From positions 237,474 through 301,473 of the forward strand of contig DASP01000012.1 in NCBI GenBank assembly GCA_002503825.1: 64,000 nt of DNA, given 5' to 3'. Positions 1 through 9,476 of the stretch are shown here, piece by piece. The DNA comes from Methanoregulaceae archaeon UBA467. GTDB lineage: Archaea; Halobacteriota; Methanomicrobia; Methanomicrobiales; Methanospirillaceae. Both the position numbers and the translations under genes were made by a program. Numbering within the stretch: position 1 is the first letter of the stretch; every line of letters starts with the position of its first letter. A model generated the notes under the pieces. It did not search any database. It saw only the letters and a program-made list of their open reading frames with translations, and had not been told where the DNA came from.

Positions 1-2
1 TG

Positions 3-440
3 GACGCCGGCTGCGGTCCGGGCCGGCTCACGCTTCCCGTCGCTGATTTGGTCGGGCCGGATGGCACCGTGACCGCGATCGATATCCAGGAGGGAATGCT
101 TGACGAGGTAAAAAAACGGGCCGGCGATGCCGGGCTCTCCAATATCCGTTTTATCCAGGCCGGGTTAGGAGACGGCATGCTCCAGCATAACCGGTTCGAC
201 CGTGCGGTGATGATCACCGTCCTCGGCGAGATCCCGGACCGTGAAGCTGCATTACGGGAGATCTACCGGGCGATGAAGCCCGGCGGGATCCTGCTCATCG
301 AAGAGACCATCCGCGACCCCCATTTCCAGTCCCGGAGCACGGTCACCAGGCTGGCAGGGGACGCAGGTTTTATCGAAAAGGAATTTTTCGGGAGCCGGTT
401 CTCCTACGCCATGACCCTGGAAAAACCCGTCCACGGCTGA
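3..440 (+). CDS. class I SAM-dependent methyltransferase (5'-truncated by window edge)
   Basis: The reading frame is open from the window edge and begins inside SAM-binding motif I (DAGCGPGRLTLPV), followed by the acidic post-I loop (VTAIDIQEGML) and a motif-IV-like stretch (FDRAVMITVLGEIPD). This order is typical of UbiE/Methyltransf_11 enzymes, which transfer a methyl group from S-adenosylmethionine to a small molecule. About 145 residues are visible; the N-terminus lies upstream of the window. The C-terminal part (MKPGGILLIEE) matches the usual beta-5 region. The substrate cannot be inferred, and the downstream drug exporter need not be related. Fold assignment is firm, specific function unknown. 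Confidence 0.8.
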   Translation, partial: DAGCGPGRLTLPVADLVGPDGTVTAIDIQEGMLDEVKKRAGDAGLSNIRFIQAGLGDGMLQHNRFDRAVMITVLGEIPDREAALREIYRAMKPGGILLIEETIRDPHFQSRSTVTRLAGDAGFIEKEFFGSRFSYAMTLEKPVHG

Positions 441-670
441 CGGTGACGACCGGCAGGCACTGTTAAAAGGTGCCGGAACCGTCACGGCACGGGCTTCCCC
501 GGATCATGTGAAAACACCCTGTCTTTTCAATTACCTTCGGTCCGGGCCTGCCAGTACTTTCCAGGCAGGATGCATGTTTTTTCATATGCACACATTCCAG
601 CCTCGTAAAGAAAACCGTATATCGTCATCAGGTCGACAATATATCAGGAAATTAAATACGGCAGGCGTAC

Positions 671-1915
671 ATGAGATCCGAACCTGGAGACGACCGGAAA
701 ATACATACTCACCAGAAGTATCTCGGCGACAGGGGACTCATCGTGCTCATTGCCGTTCTGTCCGCATTTGTCCCCCTCTCGACCGATCTCTACCTTCCCG
801 CCCTGCCGGGCATGAGCGACTATTTCAATGTCCCAGTCTCCCTCACCAACCTGACACTGATCCTCTTCTTTCTCTTTTTCAGCGTAGGGATGCTCTTCTG
901 GGGGCCGTTAAGCGACAAGTACGGCCGCCGGCCCGTGCTGCTCGCCGGCCTTGCACTCTACATCGCCGCGAGCGCTGCATGCGCCGTATCGTGGGACATC
1001 TACCAGCTGATCTTCTTCCGCATTCTCCAGGCCATCGGCGGCAGTGCCGGGTCTGCCGTCGCGACCGCGATCGTCAAGGACGTGTACGACGGGAGGAAAC
1101 GGGAATCGGTGCTCGCACTCGTCCAGTCCATGGTCGTCATCTCGCCCGCCGTCGCGCCGGTCCTCGGGGCGTTCATGCTGCCCTTCACCTCGTGGCGTGG
1201 CCTCTTCTGGACGCTCGCCCTCATCGGAATCGTCTCGATAGCCGGCTGCCTCCTGTACCAGGAGACCGTTCCCTCCCGGTACGCCGGCACCATAACGCAG
1301 TCCTTCCGCAGGCTCGGGACCGTGCTCAGAAATCCCGGGTTTACATCGCTTCTTATCGTCTTCTCGCTCGTGAGCACCGCATCGCTTGCATTTATTGCCG
1401 ACTCGTCGTATATCTACGAAAACGGGTTCGGACTCTCGGCACAGTGGTACAGTTTCTACTTTGCCATCAATGCCGTTGCCCTGATCTCGGGCCCCATCCT
1501 CTATCTCTGGCTTTCACGTTACTTCAGGCGGAAATCTGTCATTCTATCCGGTTTTATCATGATGGCTGCCGGTGGGATGCTCGTCTCTCTCTTCGGCGGC
1601 TTCGGACCCCTGGTATTTGCCCTTGCACTTTTCCCGGCGTCCCTGATGGGCAGCTGTGTACGGCCGCCCGGTGCATACCTCATGCTCGAACAGCAGAAAG
1701 AATACACCGGTGCCGCATCCGCCCTGATCAACTGCTTTGGCCTCGTGTTTGGCAGTTTCGGGATGATCCTCGTCTCCATTGACGGGAGCAGCCTCATCCT
1801 TGCCATTGGCTTGATAAACATCGCGGTCGGGTTCATCTGTGCCGGGGCCTGGCTTTTGATCTGCAGGAGCACACTGATAACCGATGTCCCGGAGATGGAG
1901 ACCTCTGCCCGCTGA
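671..1915 (+). CDS. MFS drug resistance transporter, Bcr/CflA type
   Basis: A 414-residue hydrophobic protein with about 12 membrane segments. TM1 carries the STDLYLPALPGM signature of the Bcr/CflA (DHA1) branch, and the TM2-TM3 loop has the MFS motif WGPLSDKYGRRP. These transporters export drugs or metabolites by proton antiport at the cytoplasmic membrane. The ATG at 671 is preceded by a weak purine stretch (GGCAGG), and an AT-rich TATA-like run (ATTAAATAC) lies only about 12 bases upstream, so the transcript leader may be very short. No regulator gene is adjacent. Family assignment is secure; the substrate is unknown. Confidence 0.85.
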   Translation: MRSEPGDDRKIHTHQKYLGDRGLIVLIAVLSAFVPLSTDLYLPALPGMSDYFNVPVSLTNLTLILFFLFFSVGMLFWGPLSDKYGRRPVLLAGLALYIAASAACAVSWDIYQLIFFRILQAIGGSAGSAVATAIVKDVYDGRKRESVLALVQSMVVISPAVAPVLGAFMLPFTSWRGLFWTLALIGIVSIAGCLLYQETVPSRYAGTITQSFRRLGTVLRNPGFTSLLIVFSLVSTASLAFIADSSYIYENGFGLSAQWYSFYFAINAVALISGPILYLWLSRYFRRKSVILSGFIMMAAGGMLVSLFGGFGPLVFALALFPASLMGSCVRPPGAYLMLEQQKEYTGAASALINCFGLVFGSFGMILVSIDGSSLILAIGLINIAVGFICAGAWLLICRSTLITDVPEMETSAR

Positions 1916-2381
1916 ACGTCTGGCGAACGTCGGTTTTCACGATATCCCGGGCTCAAAAATTCCGGAGAAATATCATCCCCGGGGAAGCCGGACGGCAGAG
2001 CACTTCAAACCGTTGATTCACCGGGCCGAAGAACCGGGGACCCCTATCCGCTCCGGCCTGAAAGGGAGTGAGTCTCCCGTGACGAGCCCCCGGGATAACC
2101 GGCAGGAACACCAGGTTTTATCCCGCGCCGCCTGTCCGGGCCGGACGGCAGGGAGGTCCTCAATCCACAGATGTCATGAGAGGCAGGTTTTTTCTTCCTT
2201 ATTTCTGCCGGGCTGCCAGACAGGATTTGAAATATACACGGATCAGGAATAATGTCCCCTTGTTTCACTCTTGCAAGGTGACTTCCATCCGGGAAAAATT
2301 ACGTGATTTCCCAAGTATTCACCCGCAGGAAAGCGCAGGAAAATAAGAGCTTTATCTGCCTTCAACACCAATGTGCACTGT
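1916..2381. other. intergenic region, no gene recognised
   Basis: No convincing reading frame or RNA was seen between the exporter and the PP2C phosphatase gene. Short open frames here are low-complexity shadows. Confidence 0.5.
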
Positions 2382-4523
2382 ATGAGCCAGGGAAAGGAAG
2401 AAGACACGACGGTCCGGTTTTCGGTCAGGACAAAGATCCTGCTCGTGTTCCTTGGTCTTTCCCTGGCGGCTCTCCTCGTTACCGGGTTCCTCGCATTTTC
2501 GCAGATGGACCAGACCAGCCAATATGCAGTCGACCGCAGTACCGATCTCGGCAATAAGGCAAGCGCCAGCAGCTCGGCAGCCCTGGAAGCCGATGCACAG
2601 GCCTCGCTCCTCCGTCTCGCAAAGGACCAGGCCTATATCAGCACTATCCTCTTTGAACAGATCAGGGGGGATATCGATATCATGGCGTATTATGCCGGTG
2701 AGATACAGGGGCTGAACAGGACCGACCCGGAACGCAACTATTACACACAGGACGATCCGCCGGCCGACCGGTACTCGGCGACCCTCATTTACTTCGCCCC
2801 CGGCACAGAGGATACCGTTTCCGCAGAGGAGGTGAATGCCGCCGGCATGATGGACCAGATCTTTATCCCGATCTACTCGGCGGATCACCGGATATCTGCC
2901 GTCTACGTCGGGACCGAAAGCGGGGTAACCTTCATCTACCCGTGGACGAGCGGGCTGAATACCTCGTTTGACCCGAGGCTCCGGAGCTGGTTTGTCGATG
3001 CAAAGGAGAACAGGGGAATAACATGGTCGAAACCCTACGTCGACCTGCTCGGCCACGGGCTGATGATGACCTGTTCCCGCCCGGTGTACGACAGCCGGAC
3101 CGGCCGGACCTGGGTCATCGGCGTCGACGTCACCATTGACACCATCAACCAGAATATCATCGGCACGCAGGTCGGAGACCGCGGGTACGCCCTGCTTATC
3201 GATGAAAGCGGGAATATCATCACGAGACCCGGCCTTTCGGCAGGGGACCAGCGGTGGGACGAATCCTTCGAAACCGAAAACCTGCTCAAAAGCAACAATA
3301 CCGGTCTCGTAGAGGTGACCCGGAGAATGATCTCAGGAGATACCGGGATAGCCCGGGTCGCGTTCGAAGACGGCGACCGGTTCATCGCCTACGCCCCGAT
3401 CACAGGCGTGAACTGGAGCGTGGGAGTGGTGATGCCGGTCGACGAGGTGACCGCCCCAGCCCGGCTTACCCGGCAGCAGATCGAGAACGAAACCGTCGAT
3501 GCCGCCGCTCACCTTGCCAGCCAGCAGGAGATGATGAAGACTGTTTTTATCGGTATCTTCTTTGTCCTGCTCGCGGCGGTCATCGTCCTGACCATTGTAT
3601 TCTCACGGTTTCTGACAGAGCCGCTCTTAAAACTCCAGAAAGGCGCCGAGGCCGTCGGGAAAGGCGACCTCGGGTACCGCGTGGACGTGAACACCCGTGA
3701 CGAATTCGGAAACCTTGCCCGGGCCTTCAATACCATGGCGTCCGATCTGCGGGAGTATATCAGCACCCTGAAGCGTACCACCGCTGAAAAGGAGCGGATG
3801 CTCAAGGAACTCGAAATTGCCAAGGGAATCCAGCAGAGTTTCCTGCCCGAGTCGGCACCCGTCCTCCCCGGCTTCGACCTCGAGGGATTCAGCCTCCCGG
3901 CACTCGAAGTCGGCGGCGACTTCTACGATTTCATCCCGCTCGATTCCGATCACTATGGCCTCGTCATCGCAGATGTTTCAGGAAAGGGGGTCCCTGCCGC
4001 CCTTTTCATGGCACTCTCCCGGACTCTTATCAGGGCAAGTGCGTCAAGCATAGATGACCCGGTGAGCTCGATCCGCGAAGCGAACTGGCATATCTTCCAG
4101 GACTCGAAGACGAGCATGTTCGTGACCCTCTTCTATGCGGTCCTCGACTGCAGGGCACGGGCGCTTCGGTTTATCAACGCCGGCCACAACCCCCCGATCT
4201 TCGTCGGTGCCGCACCCGCCGGGGTTACGCTCCTGAACGCCAAAGGGATTGCCCTCGGGGTACTGGACGAGATCGCGCTTGAATCCGTTGATATCCAGCT
4301 CCGTTCGGGAGACGTCGTCGTGCTGTATACCGATGGCGTGACCGAGGCAACGAATGAACAGGACGAGGAATACGGCGTGGAACGGCTCACCCGCTGCGTG
4401 GAACAGGAAAAGATGCACACGTCCCGCGAAATCATCGAAGCGATCGTGAAGGAAGTCACGGCGTTTGCCGGCACCAGGCCCCAGCATGATGATATCACGA
4501 TCATGGTGCTGAAAGTCCTGTAA
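2382..4523 (+). CDS. membrane dCache-HAMP-PP2C (SpoIIE/RsbU-type) phosphatase
   Basis: About 713 residues. A first TM helix (KILLVFLGLSLAALLVTG) leads to a large extracytoplasmic double-Cache region of roughly 340 residues, then a second TM (FIGIFFVLLAAVIVLTIVF), a HAMP domain (EPLLKLQKGAEAVGKGDL), a short coil and a C-terminal SpoIIE/RsbU PP2C domain. The metal-binding Asp motifs are intact: GGDFYDF, IADVSGKG, YTDGVTEA and QHDDITI. It should dephosphorylate a Ser/Thr phosphoprotein in response to an external ligand. An ATG at 2382 is preferred over the in-frame GTG at 2373. No anti-sigma kinase or STAS antagonist gene is adjacent, so the substrate is unclear. Confidence 0.85.
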   Translation: MSQGKEEDTTVRFSVRTKILLVFLGLSLAALLVTGFLAFSQMDQTSQYAVDRSTDLGNKASASSSAALEADAQASLLRLAKDQAYISTILFEQIRGDIDIMAYYAGEIQGLNRTDPERNYYTQDDPPADRYSATLIYFAPGTEDTVSAEEVNAAGMMDQIFIPIYSADHRISAVYVGTESGVTFIYPWTSGLNTSFDPRLRSWFVDAKENRGITWSKPYVDLLGHGLMMTCSRPVYDSRTGRTWVIGVDVTIDTINQNIIGTQVGDRGYALLIDESGNIITRPGLSAGDQRWDESFETENLLKSNNTGLVEVTRRMISGDTGIARVAFEDGDRFIAYAPITGVNWSVGVVMPVDEVTAPARLTRQQIENETVDAAAHLASQQEMMKTVFIGIFFVLLAAVIVLTIVFSRFLTEPLLKLQKGAEAVGKGDLGYRVDVNTRDEFGNLARAFNTMASDLREYISTLKRTTAEKERMLKELEIAKGIQQSFLPESAPVLPGFDLEGFSLPALEVGGDFYDFIPLDSDHYGLVIADVSGKGVPAALFMALSRTLIRASASSIDDPVSSIREANWHIFQDSKTSMFVTLFYAVLDCRARALRFINAGHNPPIFVGAAPAGVTLLNAKGIALGVLDEIALESVDIQLRSGDVVVLYTDGVTEATNEQDEEYGVERLTRCVEQEKMHTSREIIEAIVKEVTAFAGTRPQHDDITIMVLKVL

Positions 4524-4805
4524 TACATCCCCCGGCTGAGCGTATTCCTTTTTTTCCGGCGGGACCACAATTCCCTGGCAGCACCCTGCTCTACCGACTG
4601 TCATGTATCCCCCTTCCGAATGTCCGCCCCAGGTCCCACGAGGCGAACCAGGGGTCCGGGTCCCCCTGCCTGAATGGCCCTGACCCTCATACAGGGACTC
4701 CTGCAGAACGATCCGCACAGCCCTGATGCCCGCCCGGCCTACCTGACATGAAAACAGATACCCTCATTATACATTCCAGAGAACCTTGACTCCGGTATAC
4801 CTCGC

Positions 4806-5723
4806 ATGGATGCAATCGACGCAACGAACCTTAGTAAATCGTTCGGGACGGTCACCGCAGTAGACGATGTCAGCATCACGATCCCGGAAGGAGGCATTTT
4901 CGGGTTCCTCGGCCCGAACGGGGCCGGGAAGACCACCACGATCCGGATGCTCACCGGCGTGCTGATACCGGATGCCGGATCCGTGCGTATCTTCGGGACG
5001 GACGTTGGCAAAGACCCGCTCGCAGCCAAGCTGAAGATGGGCGTCATCCCTGAAAACGGCACGGTCTACAGCGACCTCACCGCAGAACAGAACATCATCC
5101 TGACCGCGAAGTTCTACGGCATGGACCGGACGCGCCGCGAAGAGAGGGCCGGGGAGATCCTCGCACGTCTGGGACTCACGAGCCGGCAAAACGACGTCGT
5201 CCGCACGTTCTCGAAAGGGATGCGCCAGCGGATCAGCATCGCATGCGCCATCGTCCATTCGCCGCCGCTGCTTATCCTCGACGAGCCGACCACCGGGCTC
5301 GACGTATACAGCCGCCGCCTCGTCATCGACACCATCCGGCACATGAACCGCGAGGGCAGCACGGTCCTCCTCACCACCCACAACATCGAGGAGGCGAACG
5401 CACTCTGCTCGATGATCAGCGTCATCAACAACGGAAAGATCGTGGCGACGGCAAGCCCTGAAAAACTCAAGAAGACCTTCGATACCTCGCGGTATGTCGA
5501 GATCTCGTTCGACCAGCCGGTAGGACCGGCGCTCTTCTCTGCCCCCGGCATCACCCGGGCTGAACCATGGGGGGACAAGTGGCGGGTCTACTCTGACGAC
5601 CCTGACCTGGCGGTAAAGTACCTCGCTTCCGTGGCTGAGCGGGACCAGCTGACGATCATCTCCATCGCGACCTCGAACCCGACGCTCGAAGAGGCATTTG
5701 TAAAACTGACCGGGGGGGCCTGA
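4806..5723 (+). CDS. ABC transporter ATP-binding protein (ABC-2 export type)
   Basis: A 305-residue nucleotide-binding subunit. Walker A is GPNGAGKTT (around residue 39), the ABC signature is FSKGMRQRISIA, Walker B is LLILDEPTTGLD and the switch His follows in TTHNIEEA. The roughly 80-residue C-terminal extension after the ATPase core is typical of drug/polysaccharide/lipid export ATPases (CcmA/DrrA-like). It sits 2 bases upstream of the permease gene, so both are surely co-transcribed and form one exporter. The substrate is not predictable. Confidence 0.9.
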   Translation: MDAIDATNLSKSFGTVTAVDDVSITIPEGGIFGFLGPNGAGKTTTIRMLTGVLIPDAGSVRIFGTDVGKDPLAAKLKMGVIPENGTVYSDLTAEQNIILTAKFYGMDRTRREERAGEILARLGLTSRQNDVVRTFSKGMRQRISIACAIVHSPPLLILDEPTTGLDVYSRRLVIDTIRHMNREGSTVLLTTHNIEEANALCSMISVINNGKIVATASPEKLKKTFDTSRYVEISFDQPVGPALFSAPGITRAEPWGDKWRVYSDDPDLAVKYLASVAERDQLTIISIATSNPTLEEAFVKLTGGA

Positions 5724-5725
5724 CG

Positions 5726-6472
5726 ATGGACTGGAAGATCTTTACCCGGAGCATCCTCGTCATCACCGAGAAGAACGTGCGGATCTATTACTTCAAGGGG
5801 CCGGTGATCATATTCGGCCTGCTCTTTCCCCTCATCATGTTCCTCACGTTCTTCATCGGGCGGAGCCTCGACCTCGTCCTCTTCTTCCCGGGGTTCCTCG
5901 GCATGATGCTATTTTTCACGGCCTCCTCGGTCGGCCCGCTGATCACCCCGTGGGAGAAGCGTGAGAAGACCTACGAACGGCTCCTCTCCCTCCCCGTGAT
6001 CCTCGAGAGTGTCATCATCGGCGACCTGCTTGGCGGTGCACTCTTCGGGATTCTCATCACGACTATCGTTTTTTGCATCTGTGCATGGCTCCTCCACCTC
6101 ACGGTCATGAATGCCGGGCTCCTTGCATTCTCGTTCATACTCGGGTCGATCGCATTTGCAGCACTTGGTACCCTTCTTTCGTCTCCGTCAACCGAAAACC
6201 CGTCAAACATCATGATGCTCTCGAGCCTCGTCCGGCTCCCGCTCATCTTTGTCTCGGGCATCTTCATCCCGCTCGGCCAGCTCACCGGCTGGATATACAT
6301 CCTTACCTCGCTCTCCCCGCTCACCTACCTCGTCGACCTGTTCCATGCGGCGCTGAACGGCGATGCGGTCTACCCGCCATGGGTCGATGTGCTGGTAATC
6401 GTTGCCGTGATTTTGATATTCGTCCTGTGTGCAAAGGGTATACAGAAAAGGAACCTCGTGAAGGGAATTTAG
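5726..6472 (+). CDS. ABC-2 type transporter permease
   Basis: A 248-residue membrane protein with about six hydrophobic segments and the ABC2_membrane arrangement: cytoplasmic N-terminal amphipathic stretch, ITPWEKREKTYERLLSLPV coupling loop, and LSPLTYLVDLFHAAL near the C-terminus, a sequence typical of NodJ/DrrB-like permeases. It starts 2 bases after the stop of the ATP-binding protein gene and completes a two-gene exporter, presumably acting as a homodimer with two ATPase subunits. Confidence 0.88.
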   Translation: MDWKIFTRSILVITEKNVRIYYFKGPVIIFGLLFPLIMFLTFFIGRSLDLVLFFPGFLGMMLFFTASSVGPLITPWEKREKTYERLLSLPVILESVIIGDLLGGALFGILITTIVFCICAWLLHLTVMNAGLLAFSFILGSIAFAALGTLLSSPSTENPSNIMMLSSLVRLPLIFVSGIFIPLGQLTGWIYILTSLSPLTYLVDLFHAALNGDAVYPPWVDVLVIVAVILIFVLCAKGIQKRNLVKGI

Positions 6473-6846
6473 GCATGGATCCCGGGGGACAGGCCCGGAA
6501 AAACTCTCTCTTCCGGCAGTATACAGTGAAATTAAAATATCAATATTTTCATTTTTCCGGATACTGTTAAAGAAAACGACAGGACGCACCCGGCGGTTCA
6601 ACGAACCCGGACACAATCGCTTTTATTCCCCGGTCCTTACAAATTTCCGGGAGTCCCTGCATTCATCGCCCGGATGCATGAATGGTCCTGCCAGACGTCC
6701 GCCCCCGGCCATCCGCTCAATTACCCGGATCATTCCCGGAATATCCCGGGTTCTTTTCACGAGATAAAAGGTTACAACCCCGGGTATGAAATAAAAAAAG
6801 CCGGGAATTATTCCCCGGTTCAGTGTTTTTTCCAGTACTTCGTCGC
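6473..6846. other. convergent intergenic region
   Basis: Gap between the convergent ABC permease and acetate transporter genes. It holds a short AT inverted repeat (AAAATAT-CA-ATATTTT, 6534-6549) about 60 bases after the permease stop, possibly part of its 3' end, and the minus-strand terminator listed separately. No gene was seen. Confidence 0.5.
6793..6819 (-). terminator. hairpin plus T-run terminator of acetate transporter gene
   Basis: Read on the minus strand, a GC-rich stem (CCGGGGAATAATTCCCGG) is followed at once by CTTTTTTT. It lies about 28 bases beyond the stop codon of the transporter gene. The form is that of a classical intrinsic terminator; in archaea the T-run is the essential part. 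Confidence 0.65.
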
Positions 6847-7443
6847 TTATCCCAGCGGGGCGACCGTCCTGCCGTAGATATCATTGAGGATAGGACCGAG
6901 AGCGGTGTAAATCGCAGCAAAGCCGCTGAATATCCCGATATATCCTGCAAGAATGGTGAACATCGCGGTACCCGTTGCAGCTCCGGCCGCTTCGAGGAAG
7001 AACACGAGTGCCAGCGTCCCGAGGACAAACTGGAGTGCCTTTGACATTTTCAGCGATCCTACAAACAGGATTGCCGTGAAAATACCCCAAAGAGCGAGAT
7101 ATGACGCCATTGCACCGGCACCACCGGTTGTTTCTGCCAGCCCGAGAACCGGCAGAATAAGAAGTGCTGCATACGAAAACCAGAAGAGGCCGTAACTTGC
7201 ATAGGCTGCCATTCCATAGGTGTTCCCCTTCTTCCACTCCATCAGGCCGGCCGTGAACATGGCGAATCCTCCCATGAAGATCGCCATGGCAAGGACCATA
7301 GACCCTGCCTGAATTATTCCTGCGTTGACAAGGCTTAAGAGGACCCCCGGCATTCCGTATCCGAGAAGCCCGAGTGCCCCTGCCCCCGCAGTTATGTCTT
7401 TGATCTCAACAATTGATCTTTTGTTAGTAGCTGTCTCCATCAT
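6847..7443 (-). CDS. acetate uptake transporter, GPR1/FUN34/YaaH family
   Basis: A 198-residue protein with six hydrophobic segments. The family signature near TM1 is present in modified form (GALGLLGYGMPGVLLSLVNAG; the usual NPAPLGL is GAGALGL here), as are MGGFAMFTAGLMEWKKGNT and the aromatic FWFSYAALL stretch. Members carry acetate or succinate across the cytoplasmic membrane. Many Methanomicrobiales need acetate as a carbon source, so an acetate importer fits an autotrophic-to-mixotrophic methanogen. It is a monocistronic gene with its own terminator. Two adjacent ATG codons (7443 and 7440) can serve as start. Confidence 0.88.
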   Translation of the reverse strand: MMETATNKRSIVEIKDITAGAGALGLLGYGMPGVLLSLVNAGIIQAGSMVLAMAIFMGGFAMFTAGLMEWKKGNTYGMAAYASYGLFWFSYAALLILPVLGLAETTGGAGAMASYLALWGIFTAILFVGSLKMSKALQFVLGTLALVFFLEAAGAATGTAMFTILAGYIGIFSGFAAIYTALGPILNDIYGRTVAPLG

Positions 7444-8472
7444 AAGTGCTCAAACCCTGATGATAATAGAGAATTATTTTTTATTGGTATATATGGAAGG
7501 TGATTTCTTTCCACCTGCGGTCCAACTTCCTGTGTACCGGTGAAGGTCTGGTGAAACCTCATTCCCTGCCCCCACTGCCTTACCCTCCGCCCTTTCATGC
7601 ATACTGATCTGCAAGAACCAGCGGGGGTATACAATTCTCATGTCCTCCCAGTATTGCCCTCTCTCCTTATCCTCCGTCTGCCTGTACAGAAATAAAGAAG
7701 CGTGAAATACACCTGTTTCGCACACTTCCTCCAGGTATCGCCCGTTCACCCGGGCGGGCACCACGATACGACGGCCCCCTCCCTGCATTTACAGGCCCGT
7801 TCATCTCCATCATTCACCCTCACCCGGGGAAACACCGCTCATAAAACAGGCAGGACTGTATATCCGCCTGTTATATCTCCACGCAGAGACAGGGAGACCG
7901 GAAAAGACGGATGCCAATATAAAAACCAGGATCGTCCCGTCGCTCCGGGTCACCGTTCACTATGCACTTATAGCCCTGCTGGCATTTTACGGAGCATACA
8001 CACTTCCCGGTTTTATCCATTTCACTTCCCGGTTCGCACCTGTTGGCGCACCCCGGGCGATGATCGTTGGAATATCGGTTGCACGGAATACACCGGAAGA
8101 GACCGCGATCAAGATAAAAATACAGGTCCCGGGAGGTCTGGCCAGGGCAATCGCAGCATTCATCCGCCACCTCGTACTGCGGCTGAATCCTTTCGGGATG
8201 GTGCTTGCGTATCGGGGTTGTCGTATTTATATGCCAGATTTCAGGCTGACCTGGTTACTCACTGTCCACAGCCCCGACCGTAACTGTAATCCTGTTTTTT
8301 TCGCAGATTACCAGTGATATGAGCCCGCTGCTGAATGTCACCATCAGGTTTCCGGGGTGATTACCGGCAGCGTGATTGCAGTGCGGGTCGTCCGGTTCCT
8401 CTCTTTTGCAGATCACAATTCGCAATAACCGTGGCCCGGAAAGTTTTCCCTTTATTAAAAGGGCAGGCGGGA
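7444..8472. other. 1-kb region without a supported gene
   Basis: No complete gene is supported. One plus-strand frame stays open from before 7862 to 8317 and encodes a hydrophobic stretch (VHYALIALLAFYGAYTLPGF), but its first start codon is the ATG at 8060, inside the frame and after that segment. It may be a decayed membrane protein gene or chance. An inverted repeat CCCTTT-ATTA-AAAGGG at 8448-8463 lies just beyond the stop of the minus-strand lipoprotein gene. Confidence 0.4.
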
Positions 8473-9321
8473 TCACACCACACTGATCACAATTACCCTC
8501 CATTCGGTCCCGTGCATCCCTATGGTGTTCCAGAATGCCTCCTTTTCGACGACCTTCCCAAAACCGGTGCGGTAGAACGAGTATGTGGCATACCCGGTGA
8601 GGTTTCCCGAATACTGCCGGGCAAACTCAAGGATCCCGGGGAAGTCTGCATAAAGGGTCTCGTTGAAGGTTTCTTTCCCGATCTCCTCAGGGTCGGGGTC
8701 ATAAAGGACCCTGCCGCCGGCCTGTGCGACCATGAACGTATACGGTGTCCCGCCGGCCGCATTCTCTGCAACCGGCCCGACGAGCTTCCATGGCAGGAAC
8801 GCCGTGCTGATAACGCCTGTGAAGTTCCCGTTCCCGGAGTATACAGGATATTCGATGACGGTTGCATACCCGCCCTGTGCCAGCGGTATGAGCCCGCTCA
8901 TCAGGGGCTTTTGTGTGGCAAGGATCTGCCTGACGGCCGGCTGGTCACCAAGGTTTTCACCGGAAAGCACCTTTGCATCGTCCGGCACTGCCGACACCAC
9001 GGTCCCGTCCGGGTCGAGGGTAATGACCGTGAGTACGGCAGGGTGAGCGGCCGCCACACGCCCAAGCACCGCGTCTGCCTCAGGGCCGGAAAGACCGGTC
9101 ATTCCAAGAGCGATTGCTGCATCGGAGGTTGACCGGTCAAGACCGGATAGGGCATCCTGCATACCGCCGGTCACCTCGCTGAGCACCAGGACCATTGCCT
9201 CCTGCCCGGTTGCCGCAGTTGTTTCGTTCACGACCGGGGCTGCCTGTTCCTGCACGCAGCCGGCAGCGAGAAGAAGCATGATCACAATTAAAAGAGGTGG
9301 GACAACCCGGAACAGATTCAT
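8473..9321 (-). CDS. lipoprotein with Cache-like sensor domain
   Basis: A 282-residue secreted lipoprotein. The N-terminal signal ends in the lipobox LLAAGC with Cys22. The mature part has a Cache-like pattern: VLTVITLDPDGTVVSAVP, then GENLGDQPAVRQILATQKP, MSGLIPLAQGG, VIEYPVYSGNGNFTGVIS and a C-terminal GTEWRVIVISVV strand. Such domains bind small extracellular ligands, usually as part of a receptor, but here there is no transmembrane or signalling domain. The gene lies 155 bases downstream of the PAS kinase on the same strand, so it may deliver a signal to a membrane partner. The partner is inferred only from position. Confidence 0.65.
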   Translation of the reverse strand: MNLFRVVPPLLIVIMLLLAAGCVQEQAAPVVNETTAATGQEAMVLVLSEVTGGMQDALSGLDRSTSDAAIALGMTGLSGPEADAVLGRVAAAHPAVLTVITLDPDGTVVSAVPDDAKVLSGENLGDQPAVRQILATQKPLMSGLIPLAQGGYATVIEYPVYSGNGNFTGVISTAFLPWKLVGPVAENAAGGTPYTFMVAQAGGRVLYDPDPEEIGKETFNETLYADFPGILEFARQYSGNLTGYATYSFYRTGFGKVVEKEAFWNTIGMHGTEWRVIVISVV

Positions 9322-9476
9322 TGTATACCCGTTGGCATGTCAGGAATTTTGTTCTTTCCGGTCTGATACCTCATGGATCCCGGCCGGATACAGGAAAGGG
9401 AACTTCATGTGTATCCGGAATGTACCTTTTAAAAAAGATCCGTGGTAAAACGACGGTCGCCACTTCGACAGGGCTG

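Noticed and set aside
508..1782. 424-aa plus-strand frame overlapping the Bcr/CflA exporter
   Set aside because: Arg/His/Pro-rich shadow in another frame of a well-supported transporter gene.
7702..8283. 193-codon plus-strand frame
   Set aside because: Low-complexity, Pro/Arg/His-rich product without family features.
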